Program-made: the position numbers and the translations under genes
The notes under the pieces: generated by a model
The model's database searches: none
Told to the model about the DNA's origin: nothing
Seen by the model: only the letters and a program-made list of their open reading frames with translations
Origin: Rhodomicrobium sp.
Lineage (GTDB): Bacteria; Pseudomonadota; Alphaproteobacteria; Rhizobiales; HXMU1428-3
Assembly (NCBI GenBank): GCA_021604665.1
Contig: BQJK01000005.1
Coordinates: 1 to 64,000, forward strand
Direction of reading: 5' to 3'
Length of the DNA: 64,000 nucleotides
Part shown: positions 34,213 to 43,752 of the stretch, piece after piece
Layout: each line of letters begins with the position of its first letter
How positions within the stretch are numbered: position 1 is the first letter of the stretch

Positions 34213-35289
34213 ATGGAACAGTCTCAAGCGCTCCAAAATTGGAACACAGATAAAAACAACACGGCTATTGCCAGCTTGCAAGCCGAAGTGCCAACAGCCA
34301 AACTCTCTGGTGAAGAGCGTTCAGCTATCCTGCTTTTAGCTCTTGGCAAAGATTTTGGCGAACCCATCTGGGAATCTCTCGATGATGAAGAGATCGCTGA
34401 AATTTCCATCGCCATGTCAAAACTCGGTAAGGTGACAACAACCCAGGTTGAAGACATCCTCGCTCGCTTTATTTCAGATATGTCGATTTCCGGCGCTGTC
34501 ATGGGCAACTTTGAATCAACCGAAAGCCTCCTCAAACAGATATTGCCTGAAGACCGGGTGAACCTGATCATGGAAGGCATCCGCGGCCCGGCTGGCCGCA
34601 ACATGTGGGAAAAACTCTCAAATGTGCAGGCGCATATTCTCGCCAATTATCTCAAAAATGAATACCCGCAAACAATCGCAGTTATTCTCTCTAAAATCTC
34701 ACCAGATCACGCCGCCCGTGTACTTAGCCTGTTGCCAGATGACTTCTCCCTGGAAGTAATACAGCGCATGCTGGCTATGGAGGCGGTACAAAAAGAAATC
34801 CTGGAGAAAATTGAAAACACCCTGCGCCGTGAATTCATCTCTAATCTCTCAAGCACAAATCGTACAGATGCCCATGAAACAATGGCCAGCATCTTCAACA
34901 ATTTCGACCGCCAGACAGAAGCGCTCTTCATGGGCAAACTGGAAGATGTCGATAGAGATGCAGCCGAGCGCATTAAAACACTTATGTTCACCTTTGATGA
35001 TCTCGGCAACCTTGATGGCTCCAGCCTGCAAACCCTCATCCGCGCCATGGATAATGATGTTATCGCCCTGGCCATTAAAGGCACCTCAGACAAAATCAAA
35101 GACCTCTTCCTCTCCAATATGTCCCAGCGCGCAGCAGCGCTCTTACGCGACGAGCTGGAGAATATGGGCCCTGTTCGCCTCAGTGATGTCGATGAAGCCC
35201 AAATGACCATGATCAACAAAGCCAAAGATCTCGAAGCCGCCGGCGATATAGTCCTCGCCAAAGATGGCGCTGAAGATGAATTTATTTAA
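34213..35289 (+). CDS. fliG: Flagellar motor switch protein FliG
   Basis: The 358-residue protein forms the C-ring part that contacts FliF and the stator. The N-terminal domain contains LSGEERSAILLLALGKDFG; the middle domain has the EHPQ-like region (NEYPQTIAVILSKISPDHAARVLSLLP); the C-terminal torque domain has MFTFDDLGNLDGSSLQTLIRAM and ALKGTSDKIKDLFLSNMSQRAA, with the charged residues that meet MotA. It starts 3 bases after fliF stops. Confidence 0.96.
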   Translation: MEQSQALQNWNTDKNNTAIASLQAEVPTAKLSGEERSAILLLALGKDFGEPIWESLDDEEIAEISIAMSKLGKVTTTQVEDILARFISDMSISGAVMGNFESTESLLKQILPEDRVNLIMEGIRGPAGRNMWEKLSNVQAHILANYLKNEYPQTIAVILSKISPDHAARVLSLLPDDFSLEVIQRMLAMEAVQKEILEKIENTLRREFISNLSSTNRTDAHETMASIFNNFDRQTEALFMGKLEDVDRDAAERIKTLMFTFDDLGNLDGSSLQTLIRAMDNDVIALAIKGTSDKIKDLFLSNMSQRAAALLRDELENMGPVRLSDVDEAQMTMINKAKDLEAAGDIVLAKDGAEDEFI

Positions 35290-35303
35290 GGGATAGACAA
35301 AAG

Positions 35304-36056
35304 ATGTCAGCGCCACAAAAATTCATGTTCGACAACGCCTTCGACAATAAAGCAGAGATTGTCGATCCTCTGGCTGAGTTGAAAGCAAAATTCGAAGCCC
35401 GGATTGATAAAGCACGCAAAGAAGCCTTTGAAGAAGGCCGCAACAAAGGCCGTGAAGAAGCGTTGGAGACCATTGAAAACCAAAGCAAACAGGCGCTTGA
35501 AACACTCAATGAACAGGCTCAAAAGCTCACAGCTGAGTATAACAGCGACCTACAGCGTTTAGAAGAAACAGCCGTTGAATATGGCATAACGGCTGGTAGC
35601 AAATTAGCCGGTGAGTTAATCAAAAAAACGCCCCTGCCCCTGATAGAGAGCTTCTTTAAAGATGCTTTTTCAGTTATACGCGGCGTCCCTGAAGTCACAG
35701 CCAGGGTCCATCCCTCGGTATTTGACCAGGTGAACAACGTGAAAGAGCGGTGGCAAGCCCCTTCAGGTCATGAAGGACAAATCAATCTCATTGCCGACCC
35801 GGATTTAAAAGTAAGTGATGTCAGCATCACCTGGAACGATGGCGGCATGGAGCGCTCAGTCGATAAACTTATGAGCGCCATTCAAAACGCCATGACAAGA
35901 TTTTTTGAAGCCAAAGCCAAGAGCCAGGACGCCCAAATATCAGAGCCAACAACAGATAATCCAGGCGCAGCAGAAGAGATCGAACCCCAGATCGAATTCG
36001 CCGAACTGCAACCAATAAGCCATAAAGATGAAAGCCATAGCGAGCCAGTGACATGA
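35304..36056 (+). CDS. fliH: Flagellar assembly protein FliH
   Basis: The 250-residue protein sits where FliH is expected, between fliG and fliN. Residues 25-95 are a charged coiled coil rich in Glu/Lys/Gln (KARKEAFEEGRNKGREEALETI), the typical FliH stalk that controls the export ATPase FliI. The C-terminal half resembles the V-ATPase-subunit-E-like domain: VTARVHPSVFDQVNNVKERW and INLIADPDL. Similarity is looser than for fliF or fliG, as usual for FliH. Its last bases overlap the next start (ATGA). Confidence 0.82.
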   Translation: MSAPQKFMFDNAFDNKAEIVDPLAELKAKFEARIDKARKEAFEEGRNKGREEALETIENQSKQALETLNEQAQKLTAEYNSDLQRLEETAVEYGITAGSKLAGELIKKTPLPLIESFFKDAFSVIRGVPEVTARVHPSVFDQVNNVKERWQAPSGHEGQINLIADPDLKVSDVSITWNDGGMERSVDKLMSAIQNAMTRFFEAKAKSQDAQISEPTTDNPGAAEEIEPQIEFAELQPISHKDESHSEPVT

Positions 36057-36409
36057 GCGAAGACACCAAGACAGATGAAAATCTCGAGCTGACAGAATTC
36101 TCAGAAACCTCAAAAGGTGAGGGAGAGAATACCCCAGCAACAGATACCCCAAAACAGCTTGAAGATTTGCAAGCGGTGTTTGATGTGCCGGTAAAAATAT
36201 CCGCCGTTCTGGGGCGCACCCAAATAGAGATATCAGATCTGCTAGATCTCGATGAAGGCGACGTTATAGAGCTTGACCGCAAGGTTGGTGAAGCAATTGA
36301 CCTTTATGTCAACAACCGGCTCGTTGCCCGCGGCGAGGTAGTGCTGGTGGATGATAAACTCGGCGTCACCATGACTGAAATCATTTCAACGAACAAAGAC
36401 AATGGCTAA
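36053..36409 (+). CDS. fliN: Flagellar motor switch protein FliN
   Basis: The 118-residue protein has an acidic variable N-terminus (1-40) and a SpoA/FliN domain (45-115): FDVPVKISAVLGRTQIEISDLLDLDEGDVIELDR, then AIDLYVNNRLVARGEVVLVDDKLGV. FliN forms the base of the C-ring and binds FliH. The start overlaps the fliH stop by four bases. No fliM is seen in this window. Confidence 0.94.
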   Translation: MSEDTKTDENLELTEFSETSKGEGENTPATDTPKQLEDLQAVFDVPVKISAVLGRTQIEISDLLDLDEGDVIELDRKVGEAIDLYVNNRLVARGEVVLVDDKLGVTMTEIISTNKDNG

Positions 36410-36511
36410 GCAAACCCGTAAATCAGGACACATCCCCTGCAGCGAGACCCTTATCAGCTACAGCGAAAGAAAGTCCACAAGCAACAAGACCGCCACTGAA
36501 GGAGCGATACT

Positions 36512-37870
36512 ATGCGTTTAACAATCATCGGCAGCTTGCACGGCAACCTGACCCTCGCGACCAAGATCGCCATGGAAAGCGGTGCCAAAGTCACTCACGC
36601 CGCCACTATAGACACCGCGCTGGATGATCTGTGCCGCGGCCAGGGTGCTGATCTCATTATGATCGAGGATAATTACGATATCCGTGCCTTAGTTGAAAAG
36701 CTTGAAGGCGAACATATCCATGTGCCGGTTATAGCGTGCGGCAGCGGCGAGAATACCCGCGCCGCCGTTAGCGCCATTCAGGCCGGTGCCAAAGAATATA
36801 TCCCCCTCCCCCCCGATGCTGAGCTGATAGCCGCCATCCTCACCGCTGTCTCAAAAGACCAAAAGGCGATGATTTATCGTGACCCGATAATGAGCAAGAC
36901 CATCGCTCTGGCAGATCAAGTTGCAGGCTCAGATGCCAGCATACTAATCACCGGAGAAAGCGGCACCGGCAAGGAAGTGATGGCGCAATATCTCCACACT
37001 CAATCACCCCGTTCATCTAAAAAATTCATCTCTGTAAACTGCGCTGCTATTCCTGAAAACCTATTAGAATCAGAGCTTTTCGGCCATGAGAAAGGCGCTT
37101 TCACAGGCGCTCTGCAACGCCGCATTGGCAAATTTGAGGAAGCAAATGGCGGCACATTGCTGCTTGATGAGATATCCGAAATGGACATTCGCCTTCAGGC
37201 CAAGCTACTCCGTGCCATTCAAGAACGGGTGATCGATAGGGTCGGTGGCTCCAAACCTGTGCCAGTAGATATCCGCATTATCGCCACTTCGAACCGCAAC
37301 CTGCAACAAGCGGTTAAAGACGGCATTTTCAGAGAAGACCTTCTCTATCGCCTGAATGTTGTAAACCTCGCCATACCGGCGTTACGTGAGCGCCGTGAAG
37401 ATATCCTCGCCCTGAGCCAGCACTTTGTTGAAAAATACAGCAGCGCCAACGGCATGCCCGGTAAACGGCTAACCAATGAAACCTTGGAAGTGCTAAAATC
37501 AGCCGAATGGCCCGGCAATGTCCGTGAATTGGAAAACACAATCCACCGCGCCGTCCTGCTCTCCATTGGCAATGAAATAGAACCGGATGCCATCCGCCCG
37601 CCTGAAGCCCTATCTTCAAGCAGTGATGAGCCAGCCGCCGCCGCCGCCGCAACAGCTGAAGCATTGAGCAATACGCTCGTTGGCATGACGGTTGCCGAAG
37701 TGGAGCGAGATCTGATCCTGAACACACTGGATCACTGCATTGGTAATAGAACCCACGCGGCTAATATCCTCGGTATCTCAATCCGCACCCTGAGAAACAA
37801 GCTGAAACAATATTCGGATGAAGGGTTAGACATCCCCCTGCCAAATGAACAACGAGGCTTTGCCTCATAA
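36512..37870 (+). CDS. flbD: Sigma54-dependent flagellar regulator FlbD
   Basis: The 452-residue protein has a receiver-like domain (1-115) that lacks the acidic phosphorylation pocket in its usual form (the strand reads ADLIMIEDNYD), a known trait of FlbD. The AAA+ domain has Walker A GESGTGKE (148-155) and the sigma54-contact loop GAFTGA (195-200). A Fis-type HTH closes the protein (NRTHAANILGISIRTLRNKL). An alanine run (PAAAAAATAEA) links AAA and HTH domains. In Caulobacter FlbD activates late and represses early flagellar genes with FliX. It follows fliN by about 100 bases in the same operon. GGAG is 7 bases before the ATG. Confidence 0.92.
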   Translation: MRLTIIGSLHGNLTLATKIAMESGAKVTHAATIDTALDDLCRGQGADLIMIEDNYDIRALVEKLEGEHIHVPVIACGSGENTRAAVSAIQAGAKEYIPLPPDAELIAAILTAVSKDQKAMIYRDPIMSKTIALADQVAGSDASILITGESGTGKEVMAQYLHTQSPRSSKKFISVNCAAIPENLLESELFGHEKGAFTGALQRRIGKFEEANGGTLLLDEISEMDIRLQAKLLRAIQERVIDRVGGSKPVPVDIRIIATSNRNLQQAVKDGIFREDLLYRLNVVNLAIPALRERREDILALSQHFVEKYSSANGMPGKRLTNETLEVLKSAEWPGNVRELENTIHRAVLLSIGNEIEPDAIRPPEALSSSSDEPAAAAAATAEALSNTLVGMTVAEVERDLILNTLDHCIGNRTHAANILGISIRTLRNKLKQYSDEGLDIPLPNEQRGFAS

Positions 37871-37893
37871 AGCGGCAAAGCACATAAATGTCA

Positions 37894-37916
37894 GACCTTA
37901 CCCGGCAGGTAAGGTC
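37894..37916. repeat. 9-bp perfect inverted repeat after flbD
   Basis: GACCTTACC, loop CGGCA, GGTAAGGTC. It lies 24 bases after the flbD stop. A weak T-run follows, so it may end the fliF operon or be a protein site. Confidence 0.5.
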
Positions 37917-38100
37917 ACTCAGCTGTGCATTTCGGTGCACGAACCAGCTGTTGCGCATCACTATTCTGGCCTTAAGGCCCGACTCACGCAATGCTAGCCT
38001 TAGCCGCTAGCGGTAACGTTAATCACGAAGCAAATTTTGGCAGGAAAGATATTGCCAAAGGCGTGCAGGGTAAATCCTGCCATATTTTAAGAGCCCGGAA

Positions 38101-40203
38101 ATGAGCGAAACAACAGTCATCGGCAGATTTAGCGGCCATGGTGATATTGGCTTGGCACTTGGCATTATCGCCATTCTAGTCATGCTGATATTGCCCATGC
38201 CAGCCATCATGCTCGACATGGCCCTGGCTATTTCCATCACTTTCTCTGTGCTTATCCTGATGACAGCACTGTTCATCCACACGCCGCTGGAATTTTCGTC
38301 CTTCCCGACCATCTTGCTCATCGCCACAATGATGCGGCTAGCCCTCAATATCGCGTCAACACGGCTTATCCTCAGCCATGGCCATGAGGGCACCTCAGCT
38401 GCTGGTCAAGTTATTGAGGCTTTTGGCCATTTTGTAATGCAGGGCAACTTTATCATCGGTATTATCGTGTTTTCGATCCTGGTGCTGGTAAATTTCGTTG
38501 TCATCACCAAAGGTTCTGGCCGCATCGCCGAAGTTGCCGCTAGATTTACGCTTGATGCCATGCCCGGCAAACAAATGGCAATTGATGCAGATCTTTCAGC
38601 TGGGCTCATCAATGAAGAGCAAGCCAAAGAGCGCCGCTCCCGGCTAGAGAATGAAAGCTCCTTCTTTGGCGCGATGGATGGTGCCTCAAAATTCGTACGC
38701 GGCGATGCCGTTGCTGGCCTCCTGATCACTCTAATCAACATCGTTGGCGGCATTGTTATCGGCGTGGGCCAAAATGACCTCTCCTTCACAGACGCCGCCC
38801 AAACCTACACCCTGCTGACCATTGGTGATGGCCTGGTTAGTCAAGTGCCAGCCCTTGTTGTCTCTACAGCGGCCGGCCTTCTTGTCTCCAAAGCTGGTGT
38901 TGATGGCGCGGCAGATAAAGCCCTGACAGAACAGCTCTCCGGCTATCCCAAAGCCCTCAGCATGTCAGCCTTCCTGATGATACTGATGGCAATGCTACCA
39001 GGCATTCCTGTAGTGCCCTTCCTGGCGCTTGGCTCTGGTGCGGCCTTTCTAGCCTGGCAAGCTTTCGCCAAGAAGAAGCGAAAAACCATAGAGTCAGAAC
39101 AGATAGAGATGGCACGCGTCGAGCAAGAAGTGGCCGCCCCGGCTGAAGAGCCAATTAAAAATGTCCTGAAAATCGATGATCTCCGCCTTGAGCTTGGCTA
39201 TGCCCTCATCCCGATGATCAAGGATGGCGCCCCAGATGGTGACAGGCTCACAGAACAGATCAAAGCGCTCCGCCGCCAGCTCGCGGCAGATATGGGCTTT
39301 GTCATGCCTTCAGTTCGCATTCTCGATAATGTTCACCTTGGGGCCAACGACTATATCATCAAGGTGAAAGAGGTTGATGCTGGTGATGGAATGATCTATC
39401 CCGGCCAATATCTGGTGATGGACCCAATGGGCCAGGATATTGACCTCCCAGGCATTCGCACTACCGAGCCAACATTTGGCCTCCCCGCCAAATGGATCAC
39501 CACCGAGAATAGAGATGACGCCCAGATGAAAGGCTACACTGTTGTTGATCCGGTAACGGTCGTCTCCACGCACCTTACCGAAATTCTTAAAAACAACATG
39601 TCAGACCTCCTCTCCTATACAGAGGTGAATGGCCTGCTGGATAACCTAACAGCTGACCAAAAACGTCTGCTAAACGATATCGTACCAGATCAAATCAACA
39701 TCACAGGCATCCAGCGCATCCTCCAGAATCTATTGAAAGAGCGCATCTCGATCAGAGATCTGCCAACCATTCTCGAAGGTATCGCCGAGGCAACCATTTA
39801 TACCAACAACGCCCAATCGATTACCGAGCATGTTCGCACCCGCCTCGCACGGCAGATCTCAGCAAGCTACACCAACCCCGATGGCACCTTAGCCATCATC
39901 TCTATGCACCCGCAATGGGAGCAGGAGTTTGCAGAAACAATCATAGGTGAAGGCGATGACCGCCAGCTAGCAATGGCCCCAAGCCGCCTGCAAGGCTTTA
40001 TACGCGCTGTCGCGGCTGCCTTTGAAGAAGCCTCTGCAAATGGGGATTACGCCGTATTGCTCACCAGCCCAGCAGCCCGCCCCTTTGTTCGCTCAATCGT
40101 AGAGCGTTTCCGCCCGCAGACAGCTGTGCTCAGCCAGGGCGAAATTCACCCGCAAGCAAGGATTAAAACCGCCGCCACCGTCCCCCCTATGGAAGACCTC
40201 TAG
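38101..40203 (+). CDS. flhA: Flagellar export gate protein FlhA
   Basis: The 700-residue protein has seven or eight membrane segments in its first half, the FHIPEP signature block (NFVVITKGSGRIAEVAARFTLDAMPGKQMAIDADLSAGLI) and a large cytosolic C-terminal domain with PLGQDIDLPGIRTTEP-like and ISIRDLPTILEGIAE blocks. It forms the nonameric gate that uses proton motive force to export flagellar proteins. The upstream 37917-38100 has several small dyads but no clear promoter. CCCGGAA precedes the ATG. Confidence 0.96.
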   Translation: MSETTVIGRFSGHGDIGLALGIIAILVMLILPMPAIMLDMALAISITFSVLILMTALFIHTPLEFSSFPTILLIATMMRLALNIASTRLILSHGHEGTSAAGQVIEAFGHFVMQGNFIIGIIVFSILVLVNFVVITKGSGRIAEVAARFTLDAMPGKQMAIDADLSAGLINEEQAKERRSRLENESSFFGAMDGASKFVRGDAVAGLLITLINIVGGIVIGVGQNDLSFTDAAQTYTLLTIGDGLVSQVPALVVSTAAGLLVSKAGVDGAADKALTEQLSGYPKALSMSAFLMILMAMLPGIPVVPFLALGSGAAFLAWQAFAKKKRKTIESEQIEMARVEQEVAAPAEEPIKNVLKIDDLRLELGYALIPMIKDGAPDGDRLTEQIKALRRQLAADMGFVMPSVRILDNVHLGANDYIIKVKEVDAGDGMIYPGQYLVMDPMGQDIDLPGIRTTEPTFGLPAKWITTENRDDAQMKGYTVVDPVTVVSTHLTEILKNNMSDLLSYTEVNGLLDNLTADQKRLLNDIVPDQINITGIQRILQNLLKERISIRDLPTILEGIAEATIYTNNAQSITEHVRTRLARQISASYTNPDGTLAIISMHPQWEQEFAETIIGEGDDRQLAMAPSRLQGFIRAVAAAFEEASANGDYAVLLTSPAARPFVRSIVERFRPQTAVLSQGEIHPQARIKTAATVPPMEDL

Positions 40204-40374
40204 AAGTGATAGGGGATATGACCAATCACTTTCTGGTCGTTAACGCCTATAGAAGCATCCTGCAAAGCTAAACAGCAAACCAAAGCATCCACTAACAATA
40301 AACACTGACCACAGCTGAATTTAGAGCTAAGATCGACAGCAACACGCGATCAGTTCTGCTTTTGGCAAGGTCTT

Positions 40375-41178
40375 ATGAAACATATATTGCCCGCAAAAGG
40401 CGCCTTACCAGGCATTTTAAATCAACTCAGCCAGATAAAGCCCTATCTAAGATCAACCATAACCAGCCTGGGGGATTTTATCCTCCCCCCTGTCTGCTTA
40501 AACTGCTTGGAACCGCTCGCCGCTAGTAACTCGCTCTGTGCCGACTGCTGGCAAAATATCAGCTTTATCAGCACCCCCTATTGCCAGATAACAGGCCAAC
40601 CCCTGCCCTATGATTGCGGGCCAGAGGCCTTATCTCTAAGCGCCATCGCTGCCCCTCCGCATTATGATAAAGCGCGCTCAACAGCTCTTTACAAAGGCAC
40701 AATGCGCAGCCTAATCCATAAGCTTAAATATCAGGACAAGCATGAGCTAACCACGTTACTGGCCAGGTGGCTTTTAACCACCGGTCATGAACTCCTTCCT
40801 GAATGTGACATGCTGATACCTATTCCGCTTTACCGCTGGCGCTTATGGCAAAGACGCTTTAATCAATCGGCTTTATTGGCAGCGCGCTTATCTCAACTCT
40901 CCGGCAAGCCTTGCAACCACACAATCTTGACCCGCCCCAAGAAAACCCGACAACAAGTTGGGTTAAACGAAAAGCAACGCAAAAACAATCTTCAAGGGGC
41001 TTTCAAAATAGACAGACATCATCTCCCCTATCTCGAGGGTAAGACAATTCTACTGATTGATGATGTAATTACGACAGGCGCAACGGCCAATGCAGCAGCA
41101 TCAGCATTAAAAAAAGCAGGCTGCAATCAGGTTTATTTACTGAGTTTAGCCAGTGTAGTAATCAGCCCCACCATATAA
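40375..41178 (+). CDS. comF: ComF-family phosphoribosyltransferase-like protein
   Basis: The 267-residue protein starts with a double zinc finger (CLNCLEPL, then CADCW at about residues 39-60) and ends in a PRT-type domain. The segment RFNQSALLA and the PRPP loop ILLIDDVITTGAT (near 235) are ComF hallmarks. ComF takes part in DNA uptake in naturally competent bacteria and is linked to DNA processing elsewhere; its enzymatic role is unclear. In alphaproteobacteria it is a common single-copy gene. It stands alone between flhA and mucR. Confidence 0.9.
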   Translation: MKHILPAKGALPGILNQLSQIKPYLRSTITSLGDFILPPVCLNCLEPLAASNSLCADCWQNISFISTPYCQITGQPLPYDCGPEALSLSAIAAPPHYDKARSTALYKGTMRSLIHKLKYQDKHELTTLLARWLLTTGHELLPECDMLIPIPLYRWRLWQRRFNQSALLAARLSQLSGKPCNHTILTRPKKTRQQVGLNEKQRKNNLQGAFKIDRHHLPYLEGKTILLIDDVITTGATANAAASALKKAGCNQVYLLSLASVVISPTI

Positions 41179-41701
41179 TTCACCAAACACAAAATCCATA
41201 CAAAGCGAAAGGTCGCGCGCGTCGCATCCTAAATTTCTAGGTAATTAGTATGAGTAAATAGATTGTCATGCTGAAGTAATAACCAGTACTTTACTACACA
41301 CATACATTAACTCAATGTGCGACAAAGTGTACAAAATACTTTTTTTTTATTGATGCAATGATAATATTAATTAAATAGACATAACGTAGCTGGCATTTAC
41401 AACTTATTTGTACAGTAAAATAACGAAACAAATAATACTCTCGTCAATCTGAAAATTGATATGAAATCGCAGCCTTGTGAGCCACGCTTCACTGAAAGGC
41501 AACTTACTATTTATTATAAAGCTATTACACACAGTATGATGATACTGGATAAATTATCGAGCTTTATCAATCCGTTGACTGAGTATTAATAATTGCAAAC
41601 TAATAAGTATAAATAAGAATATTAACTGCCAAACAGAAATAATAGATAATAAATACAAAATAAAAATAATACATTACTATAGAATCAGGAGTTAAATTAT
41701 C
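41179..41701 (+). promoter_or_regulatory. Very AT-rich leader region of mucR
   Basis: The 523 bases before mucR are strongly A/T-rich with many TpA steps and short T-runs, unlike the neighbouring sequence. Ros/MucR proteins bind AT-rich DNA containing TpA steps and usually repress themselves, so this is likely an extended MucR-binding region. AGGAG at about 41687-41691 is the ribosome site. No gene is supported here. Confidence 0.5.
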
Positions 41702-42112
41702 ATGGAGCAAGATAATAAAAGTTCGGTTGTAGTTGAATTAACGGCAGACATCGTCGCCGCTTATGTCAGCAATAATACTATTGTCGCTAATGACGTTCCG
41801 TCACTGATTGGGGAAGTATTTGATGCGTTAAGCAAAGCTGCAAATGTAACCCCAGGCAGCACGCTGGAGGACCTCAAACCTGCAGTACCTGTGAAAAAAT
41901 CAGTCACACCAGATTTCATTATCTGTTTAGAAGATGGCAAGAAATTTAAATCATTAAAACGGCATCTACGTACACATTATGACCTCTCCCCTGAGGAATA
42001 CCGGGAAAAATGGGGTCTTCCACATGATTACCCCATGGTTGCCCCAAATTACGCTGCTGCACGTTCCCGCCTAGCTAAAAAAATGGGTCTAGGCCAACGC
42101 TCAGGCAACTAA
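41702..42112 (+). CDS. mucR: MucR/Ros-family zinc-finger transcriptional regulator
   Basis: The 136-residue protein has an N-terminal oligomerisation part ([31 protein letters not shown], residues 13-43) and the single prokaryotic zinc finger near residue 80: [30 protein letters not shown]. MucR proteins are H-NS-like gene silencers in alphaproteobacteria, controlling exopolysaccharide, motility, cell cycle and virulence genes. It is monocistronic with a strong terminator. Its AT-rich upstream region suggests autoregulation. Confidence 0.95.
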   Translation: MEQDNKSSVVVELTADIVAAYVSNNTIVANDVPSLIGEVFDALSKAANVTPGSTLEDLKPAVPVKKSVTPDFIICLEDGKKFKSLKRHLRTHYDLSPEEYREKWGLPHDYPMVAPNYAAARSRLAKKMGLGQRSGN

Positions 42113-42147
42113 ACCATAGTTTAGTTCCCGTAATAAGCTTCAGAATT

Positions 42148-42179
42148 AAAGCGTCGCGTATTTTTGCGCGGCGCTTTTT
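42148..42179 (+). terminator. Rho-independent terminator of mucR
   Basis: AAAGCGTCGCG pairs with CGCGGCGCTTT (one G-T), loop TATTTTTG, then TTTTTA. It follows the mucR stop by about 35 bases. Confidence 0.9.
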
Positions 42180-42220
42180 ATATTAAATTCAGTAGCTTAC
42201 AAAGCCCTTACGGTAAAAGC

Positions 42221-42294
42221 AGAACATTATGTTCTCTTTTGTTCTCTTTTGTTCTTGACTTGTCCGAGGCATTTAACTAGAACATAGTGAGAAC
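42221..42294 (+). promoter_or_regulatory. Cluster of LexA/SOS boxes upstream of imuA
   Basis: GAACATAGTGAGAAC (42280-42294) is a GAAC-N7-GAAC site, the alphaproteobacterial LexA box read on the other strand as GTTC-N7-GTTC. Upstream, AGAACATTATGTTCT (42221-42235) is a perfect palindrome with 1-base centre, and GTTC recurs at 42231, 42241 and 42251 in 10-base steps. imuA starts 28 bases after the canonical box. Confidence 0.75.
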
Positions 42295-42321
42295 GAAACG
42301 CACTAGTTAAGGGCCAGCATC

Positions 42322-43194
42322 ATGAAAAAGCAATCAGATTACAAACAGCAAATTCTCACACCCGCTGTCGTTAATGCATTAATCAGTAATGCTGAAGCCC
42401 CTTACTCTCCCCTAATCCATATTCCTAGCGGAACCGGCCTCATGGACGGTGGCAATACAGAACCGACCAGTCTAGCCCTACAAGCCGCTTTTAGCTCCAA
42501 CACAGCGCTTACAGCAACCGCTCCGCTACCATCCGTTAATACCGATATTACTTTCGGTGCCCCGCAGATTGACCTGGCCTTTCCAAAAGGTGCTTTAACA
42601 GCGGCTGGCCTACATGAATTCAACCCCAAGCATCACAGAGACCAGATCGCCACTTACAAAACAACCCTCGCCCTTTCCGCGAGACAACAACAAGCAAACC
42701 CCGGCACGCCTGTTTTCTGCTTTTTAACTGAGGATCAAAAACAACTTCTGGAATGGTTGAAATCTGATGCTGCTGAAAGCGTGAACCTTGCCAAAGATGA
42801 CATCATCATCATTACCGCTAAATATAGTGATGATCTGCTTTGGGCCATCGAAGAAACATTACATACCACTGGCCCGGCAGCCATCATTGCCCATTTCAAC
42901 ACACTAGACAGCCTTGCAGCGCAGCGTTTGGCTATTACCTCAAGAACAAAAGGTGTACCTGTCTTTCTGGTCTGCAACCACCCAATTGAAGGCCCAATCC
43001 ATGCAGAAACAAGATGGACATTACAGCAAGCTGTTTCACCTGAAAGCCAGAAGCCTCACAGCCAATTAACGGCAATCTATATTAAAATTGACCCTGAAAA
43101 TAAACAAAGCTGGGCAATTCGCTGGAACAGCGCCAACAATCGCTTTAGCGCTAGCCTGTTATCAAATGAAAGCTCTGTAGCAACACTTCACTAA
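42322..43194 (+). CDS. imuA: ImuA-like SOS mutagenesis protein (RecA-fold)
   Basis: The 290-residue protein resembles ImuA: the LAFPKGALTAAGLHEFNP entry, the TPVFCFLTEDQ strand, DLLWAIEETLHTTGPAAIIAHFN and the SLAAQRLAITSRTKGVPVFLVCN block, with a C-terminal TRWTLQQA..SQ beta part. ImuA belongs to the damage-inducible ImuA-ImuB-DnaE2 translesion cassette. Here the strong LexA-type boxes agree, but no imuB or dnaE2 follows; the next 660 bases are noncoding. It may act with partners encoded elsewhere. Similarity to RecA is weak and no Walker motif is convincing. Confidence 0.75.
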   Translation: MKKQSDYKQQILTPAVVNALISNAEAPYSPLIHIPSGTGLMDGGNTEPTSLALQAAFSSNTALTATAPLPSVNTDITFGAPQIDLAFPKGALTAAGLHEFNPKHHRDQIATYKTTLALSARQQQANPGTPVFCFLTEDQKQLLEWLKSDAAESVNLAKDDIIIITAKYSDDLLWAIEETLHTTGPAAIIAHFNTLDSLAAQRLAITSRTKGVPVFLVCNHPIEGPIHAETRWTLQQAVSPESQKPHSQLTAIYIKIDPENKQSWAIRWNSANNRFSASLLSNESSVATLH

Positions 43195-43299
43195 CCCTTT
43201 TTCCTTGAATTTTGCAGTTCATATGTAACTTGCTGGTTAAGAGGCTGCATGATTTTAAAATAACGCGAAGTTTTGGGTATTTAGCCCCCCTGCTATCTT

Positions 43300-43535
43300 A
43301 CCCCGCCGGGTCTCCCCGATCTGGCAAACCCACCCCTGCCCTGATTAACTCTAAGGAACAGCCACCCTGGTAGCCAAATCAGCGGTAGGGGACCACCCCC
43401 CACCTGCATTTTCGCGGCATTCAGCCTGTCCGAGGGGGCAGCCCACTCATCCCATAGCAAGCTGCCACTTCTCTTGGACCGTATCCAATCACCCGCTCTA
43501 TCGCACTAAGGGCCTTGAAAAGGCCCCCCTCGCTT
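43300..43535 (+). ncRNA. Candidate structured RNA between imuA and nadA
   Basis: The stretch is GC-richer than its surroundings and self-complementary. CCCTGCC-CTGATT pairs with AATCAGCGGTAGGG over about 13 bp, GGCAGC pairs with GCTGCC further on, and GGGCCTT GAA AAGGCCC (about 43508-43524) forms a terminator-like hairpin before a pyrimidine-rich tail. No protein frame is supported. I compared it mentally with 6S, SRP and RNase P RNA and found no convincing match. Confidence 0.35.
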
Positions 43536-43752
43536 CTTATATAAGACCTGTGATGATATGCCAGCGAAGCACAAACGACGTAAACTTCCTTTAACTATCA
43601 GGGGGCTGGTCTATTAATTTGCCTGTAAACTCAAACCTTGGGTTAGAAATCGATCATCCCAGATCATTGACAGGGCATACTCCCGCACTTATATACAAAT
43701 AGGAATGAATTTATGACGCTCAGCGACAAGCTGGCCATTTTTTACACCATAG

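Noticed and set aside
34707..35261. Antisense frame of 184 codons within fliG
   Set aside because: Ser/Arg-rich shadow of a well-conserved gene; no start site or family.
43300..43535. 6S, SRP or RNase P RNA
   Set aside because: None of the conserved cores of these RNAs is visible; left as an unnamed candidate.
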